Shown here: positions 1 through 8,834 of the stretch, one piece after another
Position numbering within the stretch: the stretch's first letter is position 1
Layout of the letters: every line of letters begins with the position of its first letter
From: Nisaea acidiphila
GTDB lineage: Bacteria > Pseudomonadota > Alphaproteobacteria > Thalassobaculales > Thalassobaculaceae
Length of the DNA: 64,000 nucleotides
Reading direction: 5' to 3'
Assembly: GCF_024662015.1 (NCBI RefSeq)
Contig: NZ_CP102480.1
Coordinates: 3,652,501 to 3,716,500, forward strand
The notes under the pieces: model-generated
The model's input: only the letters and a program-made list of their open reading frames with translations
The model's database searches: none
What the model was told of the DNA's origin: nothing
Position numbers and translations under genes: made by a program

Positions 1-1329
1 CAGAACCACATCGCCGTCTTCGAGCTCGGCGGCCACCATCGGCGCGACCTCTTCGGCGGTTGCGCCATGGCCTCCGACCAGCATCGGCGGCAGGTTGCGG
101 ATCATCTGGTCCATCATCGGGCCGACGGTGAAAACCAGATCCGCGGAACCGCAGACCTTGGCCAGCAGGTCGAGATGGAGGAATTCGGCGCGGTCGCCGA
201 GTTCCAGCATATCGCCAAGCACCGCGATGCGGCGTCCGGCGCCCTTCGGTTTGGTCATCGACAGCACGTCGAGTGCGGCGGTGACGGAAGCTGGGCTCGC
301 ATTGTAGCTTTCGTCGATCAGCAACAGGCTGGCGTCGTCGAACGCGATCTCTTCCTGCTTGCCGCGGCCCGCCTTCGCGCTCACCTCGCGGATGGCCCGC
401 GCTGCTTTCTGAAGATCGAGCCCGAGCGCATGGATGCAGGCCAGCACGCCGACCGAGTTGAAGGCCCAGTGCATGCCTATGCCGTCGATCCGGTAGACCA
501 GCTGCCGGCCCTCGACGCGGACCACGATGTTGGAACCCTCCGGGCCGCATTCGGCACCGATCAGGCGCACGTCGGCGTCCTCGCTGCGCCCAAAACTGAC
601 GATCCGTGCGCCGGTGGCCTCCGCGCGCTCCGCGCAGAAATAGAAATGCGCATTGTCGCGATTGAGTACCGCGAGGCCTTCGTCTTCCTTCAGGCCCTCG
701 AAAATCTCGGACTTGGCTTCCGCGATCTGCTCGACATCGCGGAAATGCCCGATATGGGTTTCCTCGACATTGGTGATGATCGTGAGATCCGGGCGCACCA
801 GCCGGGTCAGCTCCGAGATCTCGCCGAGATGGTTCATGCCGAGTTCGAGAACGGCGTAGTCGGCCGTCTGCGGCAGGCGCGCGAGGCTCAGCGGCGCACC
901 GATGTGATTGTTCAGGTTGCCGGCGCTCGCATGCACCTCGCCGAAGACGGAGAGGGCGGCGGCGAGGGAATCCTTCGTGCCGGTCTTGCCGACGCTGCCG
1001 GTCACCGCGAGCACCGTCGCACCGGTCCGCGCCCGCGCGGCGGCCGCAATATCGCGAAGACCGCCGAGAACGTCCTCGACCTCAAGCAGCGGGGCGTTTG
1101 CTTCCAGTCCGGCCGGAATACGGCCGACCAGAGCGGCGGCTGCACCGGCCTCCAGCGCGGCGCCGACGAAGTCATGCCCATCGACGCGCTCGCCGGGGAG
1201 CGCGACGAACAGGCAGCCGGGCGTCACCTTGCGGCTGTCTATGACAAGGTCCGCAATCTCGAAGGCCGGGCCGTGAAGGGTGCCGCGCGTCGCCCGCTTC
1301 AGCTCGTCCGATGTCCAGAGAGCGGTCAT
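1..1329 (-). CDS. murF: UDP-N-acetylmuramoyl-tripeptide--D-alanyl-D-alanine ligase MurF (3' end cut off by the window)
   Basis: Cytoplasmic ATP-dependent ligase that adds D-Ala-D-Ala to UDP-MurNAc-tripeptide, the last soluble step of peptidoglycan precursor synthesis. Reading the minus strand gives an open frame of 443 codons that runs off the window start. It opens with MTALWTSDEL and carries the Mur ligase P-loop TGSVGKTGTKD near residue 110, the AGNLNNHIG segment, the LELGMNHLGEI motif and the later ESYNASP motif. Its ATG overlaps the murE stop by four bases (ATGA), so translation is probably coupled. The long plus-strand frame opposite it is a GC-rich shadow. Confidence 0.95.
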   Translation of the reverse strand, partial: MTALWTSDELKRATRGTLHGPAFEIADLVIDSRKVTPGCLFVALPGERVDGHDFVGAALEAGAAAALVGRIPAGLEANAPLLEVEDVLGGLRDIAAAARARTGATVLAVTGSVGKTGTKDSLAAALSVFGEVHASAGNLNNHIGAPLSLARLPQTADYAVLELGMNHLGEISELTRLVRPDLTIITNVEETHIGHFRDVEQIAEAKSEIFEGLKEDEGLAVLNRDNAHFYFCAERAEATGARIVSFGRSEDADVRLIGAECGPEGSNIVVRVEGRQLVYRIDGIGMHWAFNSVGVLACIHALGLDLQKAARAIREVSAKAGRGKQEEIAFDDASLLLIDESYNASPASVTAALDVLSMTKPKGAGRRIAVLGDMLELGDRAEFLHLDLLAKVCGSADLVFTVGPMMDQMIRNLPPMLVGGHGATAEEVAPMVAAELEDGDVVL

Positions 1330-2819
1330 CGGTCTTCCCCCAGAAGAGCTGTAGCGATAGCGCGCGCGGCGTCTCTGTCGTCGAAGTCCCGGGTCTCGGT
1401 TCCGACGATCTGGTAGGTTTCGTGGCCCTTTCCGGCGATGATCAGCGCGTCCTGCGGGCCGAGGGCGCGGATCGCGGTCTCGATCGCCGTCGCGCGGTCG
1501 CCGATTTCGGCGGCACCGGGGCAGGTAGCCATGATTTCAGAACGAATTCTGTCCGGGTTTTCGGTGCGCGGGTTGTCATCCGTCACATAGACGTGGTCGG
1601 CGAGTTCGGCGGCGGTCCGGCCCATGATCGGGCGCTTGCCCGTGTCCCGGTCGCCGCCGCAGCCGAAAACGACATGCAATTCGCCCTCGACATGCGGGCG
1701 GATCGCCTTGAGGACGGTTTCGAGTGCCTCAGCTTTGTGAGCGTAGTCGACGAAGATCGGCGCGCCGTTCGGGTGCTGCGCGGCGAGTTCCATTCGACCC
1801 CGGACACCTTCAAGCGTCGGTAGAATAGCGATCACTTCTCGCAGATCGGCGCCGGCTGCGACAGTTATGGCGGTCGCGGCGAGGACGTTCATCGCCTGGA
1901 ACGCGCCGATCAGCGGCAGGTCGACAGAATGCTCAAGGCCCTGGTGGACGATCGTAAGCCGTTGCCCCGTCTGGGTCGGTGCCCAGTCGGTGATGCGGAA
2001 GTCGGAGCCGCATTTGCGACCGAAAGTGAGAACGCGAATGCCTCGCTCGGCCGCGATTTCGGCAAGTTCCGCCGATTGCGGTGCGTCGGCGCAGAGCACG
2101 GCGGTGCCGTCCGCCTGAAGGACCCGCTCGAACAGTCCGGCCTTGGCTTTCAGGTAGTCGGCCATGGTGCGGTGGTAGTCGAGATGCTCGTGGCTGAGGT
2201 TGAGGAATGCCGCGACATTCACTTTCACGCCGTCGAGGCGGAACTGGTCGAGCCCGTGGCTGGAGGCTTCCATCGCGAGATGATCGATGCCGCCGTCGGC
2301 GAGACCGGCGAGCGCAGCGTGGAGCGCCACCGGGTCCGGCGTTGTCAGACCGGGGCCTTCGGAGCCTGTCTCGGTGGTGATGCCGAGGGTGCCGAGGCTG
2401 GCGCTCTTCTCGCCGAGCGCGGCCCAGATGCGGCGGACGAACTCGACGGTTGACGTTTTGCCGCTTGTGCCGGTCACGGCAGCGACCGTTTCCGGCTGGC
2501 GGCCATAGAATCGTGCGGCCATCACGGCAAGCCGACGGCGCGGATTATCGTCCGAGATCAGGGTGATATCTGTTTCGACGGGATCGGTGTCGTTTTCCGC
2601 CAACACGGCGACCGCGCCGCGGCGAACCGCGTCAGTAATGAACTTGCGCCCGTCGAGATTGCTGCCGGCAAGTGCCGCAAACAGATAGCCCGGCTTCACG
2701 TCCCTGCTGTCGGCGGTGAGTCCCGCGATATCGCGCTCAAGCGCGCCGGAGGCCGCCAGGGCGGCGGTCCGGGGATCGCGGCGGGTCAGGTCGCCGTTTA
2801 TCAGTTCAGAAAGACGCAA
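1326..2819 (-). CDS. murE: UDP-MurNAc-L-Ala-D-Glu:meso-diaminopimelate ligase MurE
   Basis: Cytoplasmic ligase adding the third peptide residue to UDP-MurNAc-dipeptide. The P-loop GTSGKTST lies at residues 117-124, and the DNPR signature (DDNPRTENP) near residue 400 points to meso-diaminopimelate as substrate. I choose a TTG start at 2819 (MRLSELINGD, 497 aa). It gives the normal family N-terminus, has an AAAGGG stretch just upstream and overlaps the ftsI end by 14 bases. The frame can be extended to 2903, but the extra residues are Arg/Lys-rich and lie wholly inside ftsI. The start codon is the least certain point. Confidence 0.93.
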   Translation of the reverse strand: MRLSELINGDLTRRDPRTAALAASGALERDIAGLTADSRDVKPGYLFAALAGSNLDGRKFITDAVRRGAVAVLAENDTDPVETDITLISDDNPRRRLAVMAARFYGRQPETVAAVTGTSGKTSTVEFVRRIWAALGEKSASLGTLGITTETGSEGPGLTTPDPVALHAALAGLADGGIDHLAMEASSHGLDQFRLDGVKVNVAAFLNLSHEHLDYHRTMADYLKAKAGLFERVLQADGTAVLCADAPQSAELAEIAAERGIRVLTFGRKCGSDFRITDWAPTQTGQRLTIVHQGLEHSVDLPLIGAFQAMNVLAATAITVAAGADLREVIAILPTLEGVRGRMELAAQHPNGAPIFVDYAHKAEALETVLKAIRPHVEGELHVVFGCGGDRDTGKRPIMGRTAAELADHVYVTDDNPRTENPDRIRSEIMATCPGAAEIGDRATAIETAIRALGPQDALIIAGKGHETYQIVGTETRDFDDRDAARAIATALLGEDR

Positions 2820-4542
2820 GTGCTTTTTTCCCTTTGGCTTGCGGGATCTTGACCATGAGAGCGCGGCGAATTTCGGGCGCGTCCTCGTCGACCGGCGCCA
2901 CATTCAGCAGCGGAGCGGCGCGTTCGACGATCCGCTTGACCGCCGGCGCGGCGACCCAGCCGCCGGTGGCGTAGCCGAAGCTGCTCTTGTTGCCTTTCGG
3001 TTCGTCCACCATCGCCAGCACCACGTAGCGCGGCTGGTTGACCGGGAAGACGCCGACGAAGGAGGAGAGCAGGGCCTTGCGGCGATAGGCGCCGCCCTGG
3101 CCCGGTTTTTCCGCCGTGCCTGTCTTGCCGCCGACGAGATAGCCTTCGGCCGCGGCATTGCGGCCGGTGCCGTTTTCCACCACCAGGCGCAGCAGGCGCC
3201 GGACGGCGTGTGAGGTCTTTTCCTTGATGATCCGCTCGCCGACCAGAAGCTCGTCGCTTTCGCGGCGAAGCAGGGTCGCGGGGCGGTGAATGCCACCATT
3301 GACCATGGCCGCGACCCCGTTCGCCAGATGCACCGGACTGACCGCGATGCCGTGGCCGAAGGAAATCGTCATGGTGTTGATCGGACGCCAGGGGTTCGGC
3401 GCCATCGGATGGCCGCGTTCCGGCAGTTCAATGGCGGATGCCTTCATGAAGCCGAGCTTTTCCATGAAGGCGCGCTGGCGTTCGCCACCCACGTCCATGG
3501 CCATCTTCACCGACCCGACATTGGACGAGTACATGAAGATCTCCGGCACCGAGAGCCAGCGGTTCTTGGCGTGATAGTCGCTTATGGTGAAGCGCGCGAT
3601 CCGGATCGGCTTGCTCGCGTCGTAACCGCCCGAAAGCGAAGTGGTGCCGTAATCGAGCGCCATCGCGGTGTTAAAGATCTTGAAGGTCGAACCCATCTCG
3701 TAAACGCCGAGAGAGGCGCGATTGAAGATCGCGTTGTCGGAGATCTTGTCCCGCCGGTTCGGATCGAAATCCGGTAGCGAGACCATGGCGACGATTTCCG
3801 AGGTATCGGTGTCGAGCACGATCCCGGCCGCGCCGATGCCGTCAAATGCGTCGATCTGGGTCTGCAATTCCTCGCGCAGGATATGCTGCACGCGAAGATC
3901 GACCGAGAGGCGGAGCGGCTCGGAGCCGTCGCGCAGCAAGGTATCGTGGGACCGCTCGATACCGGAGAGGCCAACATCGTCGAACCCGGCGCGGCCGACG
4001 ATATGGGCAGTGAGCCGGCCTTGCGGGTAGATGCGCTTGCTCTCGCGCTGGAAATAGAGTCCCGGCACGCCGAGCTTGTTCACGTCATACTGCTGGCGCG
4101 GGGTCAGGTTGCGCTTCAGCCAGACGAACCGCTTGTCGGAAGCGAGTTTCGACAGAAGCTCTGTTTGGTCGAGATCCGGCAGGACGGTGCGGATCTTTTC
4201 CGCGGCCGAGGCCGGATCCATGATGAATTTCGGGTCTGCATAGAGCGATGGGACGCTGAGCGTCGTCGCCAGCAGCATGCCGTTACGGTCCACGATGTCG
4301 GCGCGACCGGTCTTGTGTGTGAGGCTGCCGCTCTCCTGAGCCAGGTTCGGTTCGGCGCCGCGGTCGAACACGGAGACGTCGACCACCCTAGCAGCGATCA
4401 CGCTGAAGGCGAGCGCGAAGACCGAGCCGGCGATCAGCAGCCGGGTGCGGCCCTGTTCCAGAGCCTGCTTGCCGGAGCCTTCGATCCGCACGGTCTTTTC
4501 CGGCTTCGGTATGTCGTCCATGTCGATCCGGGTATGGGTCAT
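2806..4542 (-). CDS. ftsI: Peptidoglycan D,D-transpeptidase FtsI (PBP3)
   Basis: Class B penicillin-binding protein that crosslinks septal peptidoglycan in the divisome. The protein has 578 aa: a short cytoplasmic tail, one membrane anchor at about residues 35-58, a PBP dimerisation domain (about 75-215) and a transpeptidase domain. The catalytic triad motifs are all present: STFK at 285-288, SSN at 339-341 and KTG at 473-475. Its ATG overlaps the ftsL stop in an ATGA tetranucleotide. Length and motif spacing are normal for the family. Confidence 0.96.
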   Translation of the reverse strand: MTHTRIDMDDIPKPEKTVRIEGSGKQALEQGRTRLLIAGSVFALAFSVIAARVVDVSVFDRGAEPNLAQESGSLTHKTGRADIVDRNGMLLATTLSVPSLYADPKFIMDPASAAEKIRTVLPDLDQTELLSKLASDKRFVWLKRNLTPRQQYDVNKLGVPGLYFQRESKRIYPQGRLTAHIVGRAGFDDVGLSGIERSHDTLLRDGSEPLRLSVDLRVQHILREELQTQIDAFDGIGAAGIVLDTDTSEIVAMVSLPDFDPNRRDKISDNAIFNRASLGVYEMGSTFKIFNTAMALDYGTTSLSGGYDASKPIRIARFTISDYHAKNRWLSVPEIFMYSSNVGSVKMAMDVGGERQRAFMEKLGFMKASAIELPERGHPMAPNPWRPINTMTISFGHGIAVSPVHLANGVAAMVNGGIHRPATLLRRESDELLVGERIIKEKTSHAVRRLLRLVVENGTGRNAAAEGYLVGGKTGTAEKPGQGGAYRRKALLSSFVGVFPVNQPRYVVLAMVDEPKGNKSSFGYATGGWVAAPAVKRIVERAAPLLNVAPVDEDAPEIRRALMVKIPQAKGKKALASF

Positions 4543-4910
4543 TGGCGTGCTCCGAGCGAGACGGGCCGGGCCATTGGCAGAACCACGCCGCCGGCATGGG
4601 CGGCCTCCGTCACCGGGGTCTCGCCATCGCCGTTCAGCGGCTGCGGCAGCATGTCGAGAGTCGCGCGCTGCAGGCGGTCCGCCGGACGCTCCTCGCTGAG
4701 TTCACGCACAAGGCGCTCAAGCCGCTCCGGTCGGTTGAGGTAGCTCCATTCGGCTTTCAGGACCTGGATGGCTTCCTGATTCGCCAGGATTTCGGTATGC
4801 AGCGCGTTGAGCCGATCCTCGCGCTCCTGCACCTCGTGCTTGACGAGGAAGAGCGTGATCCCGGCGCAGGTTGCAAGGACGAGCCAAAGGGCGGTGGAGC
4901 GACGCACCAT
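4539..4910 (-). CDS. ftsL: Cell division protein FtsL
   Basis: A 123-residue bitopic membrane protein between rsmH and ftsI, the standard position of ftsL. One hydrophobic helix at about residues 6-24 (ALWLVLATCAGITLFLV) is followed by a heptad-rich coiled coil at about 25-70, as expected for the FtsL/FtsB/FtsQ subcomplex that activates FtsWI. FtsL is poorly conserved, so the call rests mainly on topology and position. Its start overlaps the rsmH stop (TAATG) and its stop overlaps the ftsI start. Confidence 0.85.
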   Translation of the reverse strand: MVRRSTALWLVLATCAGITLFLVKHEVQEREDRLNALHTEILANQEAIQVLKAEWSYLNRPERLERLVRELSEERPADRLQRATLDMLPQPLNGDGETPVTEAAHAGGVVLPMARPVSLGARQ

Positions 4911-5878
4911 TATGCGGCCTCCCTGTCGTCCCAGGCCGGCGCGTCGGTGCGCTCGGCGACGCGCAGACGCGCGGAACGGGCCCGCGGATTGCGCTTCTCC
5001 TCTTCCGCGCCGGGGCCGATCGGCTTGCGCGTGATCTCGACGAAGCTTGGCGCCGGACCGGTCGCACCGGTGTCCGGAACATGGCGGGACGGTCGCGCGG
5101 TCTTGCCGGCACGCGTGCGGATGAAGGTCTTCACCCGGCGGTCTTCCAGGCTGTGGAAGGAAACGACGGCAAGACGGCCGCCCGGACGGAGGACCCGCTC
5201 GGCCGCGGCGAGCCCCCGGTCGAGTTCTCCGAGCTCGTCGTTCACATGGATGCGCAGGGCCTGGAAAGTCCGGGTCGCGGGATCGATCGTGTCCTTGCCC
5301 CGGGCGCGCGGCACCACTCCCCGGACGATCTCAGCAAGCTGGGACGTCCGGACAATGGCGCCGCTGGTCCGTGCCAGGACGATGGCTTTGGCGATGCGGC
5401 GGGAATGCCGCTCTTCGCCGAGCCGGTAGATCAGGTTGGCGAGATTCTGTTCGCTCTCGTTGTTCACGACATCCGCGGCGCTCGGCCCGGATTGTTCCAT
5501 GCGCATGTCGAGCGGGCCGTCCTCCCGGAAGGAAAAGCCGCGTGCCGCCTCGTCGATCTGCGGCGAGGAGACGCCGATATCGAGCGCGACGCCGTCGACG
5601 TGGGCGATGCCGGCTTCCTGCAGCAACGTGTCCATGTCGCCGAAGCGGCCTTCGATCAGGGTCAGGCGATCGCCGAAACGCTCGATCAGTGGCTTGCCGC
5701 GCGCGATGGCATCGGGGTCGCGGTCGATCGCGACGACCTTGCAGTCGGCGGTCTCCAGGATCGCGGTCGTATAGCCGCCCGCGCCGAAGGTGCCGTCGAG
5801 AAAGATCTTGCCGTCTTCGATTTTCAGGGCGTCGACGACCTCGTCGCGGAGCACGGGAATATGGACCGTGCCGCTCAT
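4910..5878 (-). CDS. rsmH: 16S rRNA (cytosine-1402 N4)-methyltransferase RsmH (MraW)
   Basis: SAM-dependent methyltransferase acting on C1402 in the decoding centre of 16S rRNA. The 322-residue protein starts with the family hallmark [10 protein letters not shown] and carries the SAM-binding motif [10 protein letters not shown] at about residues 28-37. Further family motifs are [32 protein letters not shown] and a late SFHSLEDR. The start overlaps the mraZ stop by four bases and the stop overlaps the ftsL start by one, so the division operon is tightly packed here. Confidence 0.96.
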   Translation of the reverse strand: MSGTVHIPVLRDEVVDALKIEDGKIFLDGTFGAGGYTTAILETADCKVVAIDRDPDAIARGKPLIERFGDRLTLIEGRFGDMDTLLQEAGIAHVDGVALDIGVSSPQIDEAARGFSFREDGPLDMRMEQSGPSAADVVNNESEQNLANLIYRLGEERHSRRIAKAIVLARTSGAIVRTSQLAEIVRGVVPRARGKDTIDPATRTFQALRIHVNDELGELDRGLAAAERVLRPGGRLAVVSFHSLEDRRVKTFIRTRAGKTARPSRHVPDTGATGPAPSFVEITRKPIGPGAEEEKRNPRARSARLRVAERTDAPAWDDREAA

Positions 5879-6336
5879 TTGTCGCTCCCGCGCCCGGCCA
5901 TGGGCAGGGTGATGCCGCGATCGCGGGCGCGCTTGCGCTTCTCGTCCCGGTGCGCCGCGTAGGCGTTCGGCTCCCAGAGCTGAAAGGATTTGCCAAGGCC
6001 GACGAACATGATGGTGTCGGAGATGCCCGCATAATCGAGCAGGTCCTTCGGCATCATCACCCGGCCATCGCCGTCGATGGTGAGCTGACGGGCGTCGGCG
6101 AGAATGGTCTGCAGGTCCTCGGCCTCCTCGGAGAAGGCGTCGAGCCGGTCGATGGAGTCGACCATTTCCTGGATGCGTTCGTCGCCGCAGCCGTCGATGC
6201 AGGGATGTTTGAAGGACGGGTAGAGGATCAGGCCGGAGGAAGCCTGCCGTTCGAGGACGCTGCGAAAAGATGCCGGAACGGACACACGGCCCTTCCGGTC
6301 AACCTTGTTCGCAAATGTGGACAGAAAGACTGCCAC
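5875..6336 (-). CDS. mraZ: Transcriptional regulator MraZ
   Basis: First gene of the division and cell wall cluster, 153 aa with two AbrB/SpoVT-like beta-barrel DNA-binding repeats. The first begins [20 protein letters not shown] near residue 5 and the second contains [16 protein letters not shown] near residue 88. In other bacteria MraZ binds repeated TGGG boxes in its own leader and tunes the whole operon. A regular TGGG array is visible 90-170 bases upstream here. The start is a GTG preceded by GGGGGA. Length is typical for the family. Confidence 0.94.
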   Translation of the reverse strand: MAVFLSTFANKVDRKGRVSVPASFRSVLERQASSGLILYPSFKHPCIDGCGDERIQEMVDSIDRLDAFSEEAEDLQTILADARQLTIDGDGRVMMPKDLLDYAGISDTIMFVGLGKSFQLWEPNAYAAHRDEKRKRARDRGITLPMAGRGSDK

Positions 6337-6421
6337 GACATCCCCCGTTTCATATCCGGCCTCCCGCGTCCGGAAAGCCGTTCAACCCAAAACCCATTCG
6401 GTCCGGTGCCGGTGAAGCCCA

Positions 6422-6508
6422 TGGGGTGGATATGGGTCTGGCACGGTCCCTTATGGGATACTATGGGATATCATGGGACAAAGTGGAGCGCAATGGGAAT
6501 AAGCTGGG
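6422..6508. promoter_or_regulatory. Array of TGGG boxes, probable MraZ operator region
   Basis: On the plus strand, TGGG (once TGGA) occurs at 6422, 6433, 6453, 6463, 6473, 6484, 6494 and 6505, a spacing of 10-11 bases, about one helical turn. Known MraZ sites are TGGGN direct repeats with 5-base spacers in the mraZ leader. Here the T/G-rich strand is opposite to the coding strand of mraZ, so the sense strand reads CCCA repeats. The array lies 86-172 bases upstream of the mraZ start. Binding by MraZ is inferred from motif, spacing and position. Confidence 0.7.
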
Positions 6509-6645
6509 AAGCCGCGGTATTCGCAGCGTTTTTCTTGTGATTTTTGAAGGTCTTGAAATTAAGTGGCAGATCTCGCGGATCGGTTGCGTCTTCGTGGGAA
6601 AAAAGCGCGACGTGGAAGACTTGATTTTTTCCGTGACGAGTATTT

Positions 6646-6660
6646 GTTCTTGTTTTGTTC
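6646..6660. promoter_or_regulatory. Candidate LexA (SOS) box in the mraZ leader
   Basis: GTTC-N7-GTTC with the sequence GTTCTTGTTTTGTTC, the direct-repeat form of the alphaproteobacterial LexA box. It lies 310 bases upstream of mraZ and 69 bases beyond the 3' end of rnpB. No other gene is seen between the box and mraZ on the minus strand. The surrounding T/G-rich run makes a chance match possible. Confidence 0.5.
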
Positions 6661-6728
6661 TTGCGTGAGCCGACTTGCGATCTGTGAGAAAACTCTCACC
6701 GCGGGAAGATCGGCTATCTCGAAATCGG

Positions 6729-7119
<391 letters not shown>

Positions 7120-7127
7120 CGCGCTAG

Positions 7128-7156
7128 AGATAGGGGCGGGGGCTGACAAAGGTCAA
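7128..7156 (-). promoter_or_regulatory. Sigma-70 type promoter of rnpB
   Basis: On the minus strand, a -35 TTGACC (7156-7151), a 17-base spacer and a -10 CTATCT (7133-7128). The predicted start falls 8-9 bases downstream, on the first G of the P1 helix of rnpB (7119). Agreement between promoter geometry and RNA end makes the call fairly strong. Confidence 0.75.
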
Positions 7157-7279
7157 GCGGCTGCGTCATAGAGGTCAAATTATGTCGCCCGGAATGGAGA
7201 TGGCACGGATAGTCTGGGCGACCGTGCGATCGCCCGATGGCTGCCGGGCGGAGCGTCAACGATTTCCAGGGAACCGAAT

Positions 7280-7711
7280 ATGTCGGGAAAAACCCAGAAC
7301 GCAGAGAGCGCGGAGGCGCTCGTGAAGCAATATTTCGCCGCCTTCAATGTCGGCGACGTCGACGGCATGCTTGCCTGTCTCGCGGACGATGTCGCACATG
7401 ACGTGAACCAGGGCGGACGGAGGACCGGGAAGACGCAGTTCGCGGAATTCTGTGCCCACATGTCCCGCTGCTATCGGGAGAACCTGACGGACATCGCGGT
7501 GATGACCTCCTTGGACGGCGCACGGGCCTCGGCGGAGTTCACCGTCAACGGCACCTATCTTGCCGACGACGAGGGCCTGCCGCCTGCGAGCGGTCAGACC
7601 TACTGCCTGCCTGCGGGAACGTTTTTCGAGATCGCGGACGGGAAGATCGCGCGGGTGACGACCTACTACAATCTGAACGACTGGATCGGACAGGTCGGCG
7701 GCGGGCAATAG
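7280..7711 (+). CDS. NTF2-like/SnoaL-like protein, first of a tandem pair
   Basis: A 143-residue single-domain protein of the NTF2-like (SnoaL/ketosteroid isomerase) fold. It has an N-terminal helix with YFAAFNVGDVDGML, the DDVAHDVNQGGRRTGK turn and a C-terminal strand FFEIADGKIARVTTYYNLNDW. The conserved HDVNQG and TxYNLxDW segments are shared with the next gene, so the two are tandem duplicates. The family covers isomerases, dehydratases and ligand-binding proteins, so the substrate is unknown. It heads a co-directional run with a GNAT protein and a nitrilase-family gene. Confidence 0.82.
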   Translation: MSGKTQNAESAEALVKQYFAAFNVGDVDGMLACLADDVAHDVNQGGRRTGKTQFAEFCAHMSRCYRENLTDIAVMTSLDGARASAEFTVNGTYLADDEGLPPASGQTYCLPAGTFFEIADGKIARVTTYYNLNDWIGQVGGGQ

Positions 7712-7795
7712 GCAACAAATCTTTGCTTTGACCTGATCGATTGTTCCAATACGGTGCCATCCAGCCAAAACGTAAGAGCTCAAGAGGCCGACGTG

Positions 7796-8251
7796 ATGGA
7801 AGGGGACCGGGGGGGCAGGGCCGTTCTGGCGCTGATAGAGGATTTTTTTGCCGCTCTCGGTCGAAACGATATTCCCGCAATGCTTGAATGTCTTTCCGAC
7901 GGGGTCATCCATGATGTGAATCAGGGGGCGCGGCGGATCGGAAAACCGCTCTTCGAAGCGCATTGCCGGCGCGTTCTGACCTGCTACCGGCAAACGCTGT
8001 CCGACCTCGTGATCATGGTTCATCCGGACGGAAGCCGCGCAGCGGCTGAATATACGGTCTCCGGTTCTTATGTCGCGACCGACGAGGGGTTTCCACCCGC
8101 AGCCGGCCAGGACTATACGCTCGCTGTCGGCGCCTTTTTCGAGATCGGCCCGGGCGGCATCACCAGGATCACGAGCCATTACAATCTGCGCGACTGGATT
8201 GCCTTGATCCTGGTCGAGGGAAAGGATCAGAAGAATGGCAGCGAGTTTTGA
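7796..8251 (+). CDS. NTF2-like/SnoaL-like protein, second of a tandem pair
   Basis: A 151-residue paralogue of the preceding gene with the same landmarks (FFAALGRNDIPAMLECL, HDVNQGARRIGK, SGSYVATDEGFPPA, HYNLRDW). I prefer the ATG at 7796, with AAGAGG eight bases upstream, over a GTG at 7754 that would add a 14-residue tail absent from the paralogue. Its end overlaps the next gene by 17 bases, which suggests co-translation with the GNAT protein. The reaction is unknown. Confidence 0.8.
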   Translation: MEGDRGGRAVLALIEDFFAALGRNDIPAMLECLSDGVIHDVNQGARRIGKPLFEAHCRRVLTCYRQTLSDLVIMVHPDGSRAAAEYTVSGSYVATDEGFPPAAGQDYTLAVGAFFEIGPGGITRITSHYNLRDWIALILVEGKDQKNGSEF

Positions 8252-8834
8252 AAATCTGACCCCGGGCGCGCCCGGATTCGACGCTGCCGTCGGGCAAGTG
8301 GCCGAGCTCAGGATCAGGATCTTCCGCGAGTGGCCCTACCTCTATGATGGCACCGAAGACTGGGAGCGCCGCTATATCTCCAAGCTGGCGGAGGCCGAAG
8401 GGGCGGTGGTCATCGCCGCCCGCGACGGCGCCCGGATCATCGGAGTATCCACCGGGATGCCGCTGCTCTCAGAGCATGACGAATTGATTGCGCCCTTCCG
8501 GGGGTCCGCCTTTCCGCCGGAGCAGGTGTTCTACGGTGCGGAAACCGTGATGCTTCCGGAATATCGCGGCCAGGGCCTCTATCGCGGCTTCCTCGACCGC
8601 CGCCGGGAGCATGCCATCCGGCTTGGCGGTTTCCGCTGGGAGACCTTCTGCGGTGTCGTCCGGCCTGCGGACCATCCGCTCCGCGATCCGGCCATCCCGC
8701 CGCTCGACCCGGTCTGGCAGCATTTCGGTTTTCGCAAGGTCGAGGGGCTGACCACCGGCTTCTCCTGGAAGGATATCGACGAGGAGAGCGAGAGCGAGAA
8801 GCCGATGCAGTTCTGGGTCCGGGATCTCGCATGA
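8235..8834 (+). CDS. GNAT-family N-acetyltransferase
   Basis: A 199-residue protein with a GNAT core: an N-terminal RIRIFREWPYLYDG segment, a central strand VVIAARDGARIIGVSTG and the acetyl-CoA loop motif with LPEYRGQGLYRGFLDRR near residues 106-122. The substrate is unknown. It overlaps the NTF2-like gene before it, and its stop overlaps the ATG of the following nitrilase-family gene (ATGA), so the four genes from 7280 to 9760 look like one operon. Acetylation followed by amide hydrolysis is a possible functional link, but this is inference. Confidence 0.8.
   Translation: MAASFENLTPGAPGFDAAVGQVAELRIRIFREWPYLYDGTEDWERRYISKLAEAEGAVVIAARDGARIIGVSTGMPLLSEHDELIAPFRGSAFPPEQVFYGAETVMLPEYRGQGLYRGFLDRRREHAIRLGGFRWETFCGVVRPADHPLRDPAIPPLDPVWQHFGFRKVEGLTTGFSWKDIDEESESEKPMQFWVRDLA

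Noticed and set aside
67-1416. Long plus-strand frame of 449 codons
   Set aside because: It lies opposite murF, has shadow-type composition (many Arg, Asp and His, no domain), and murF on the minus strand carries all family motifs.
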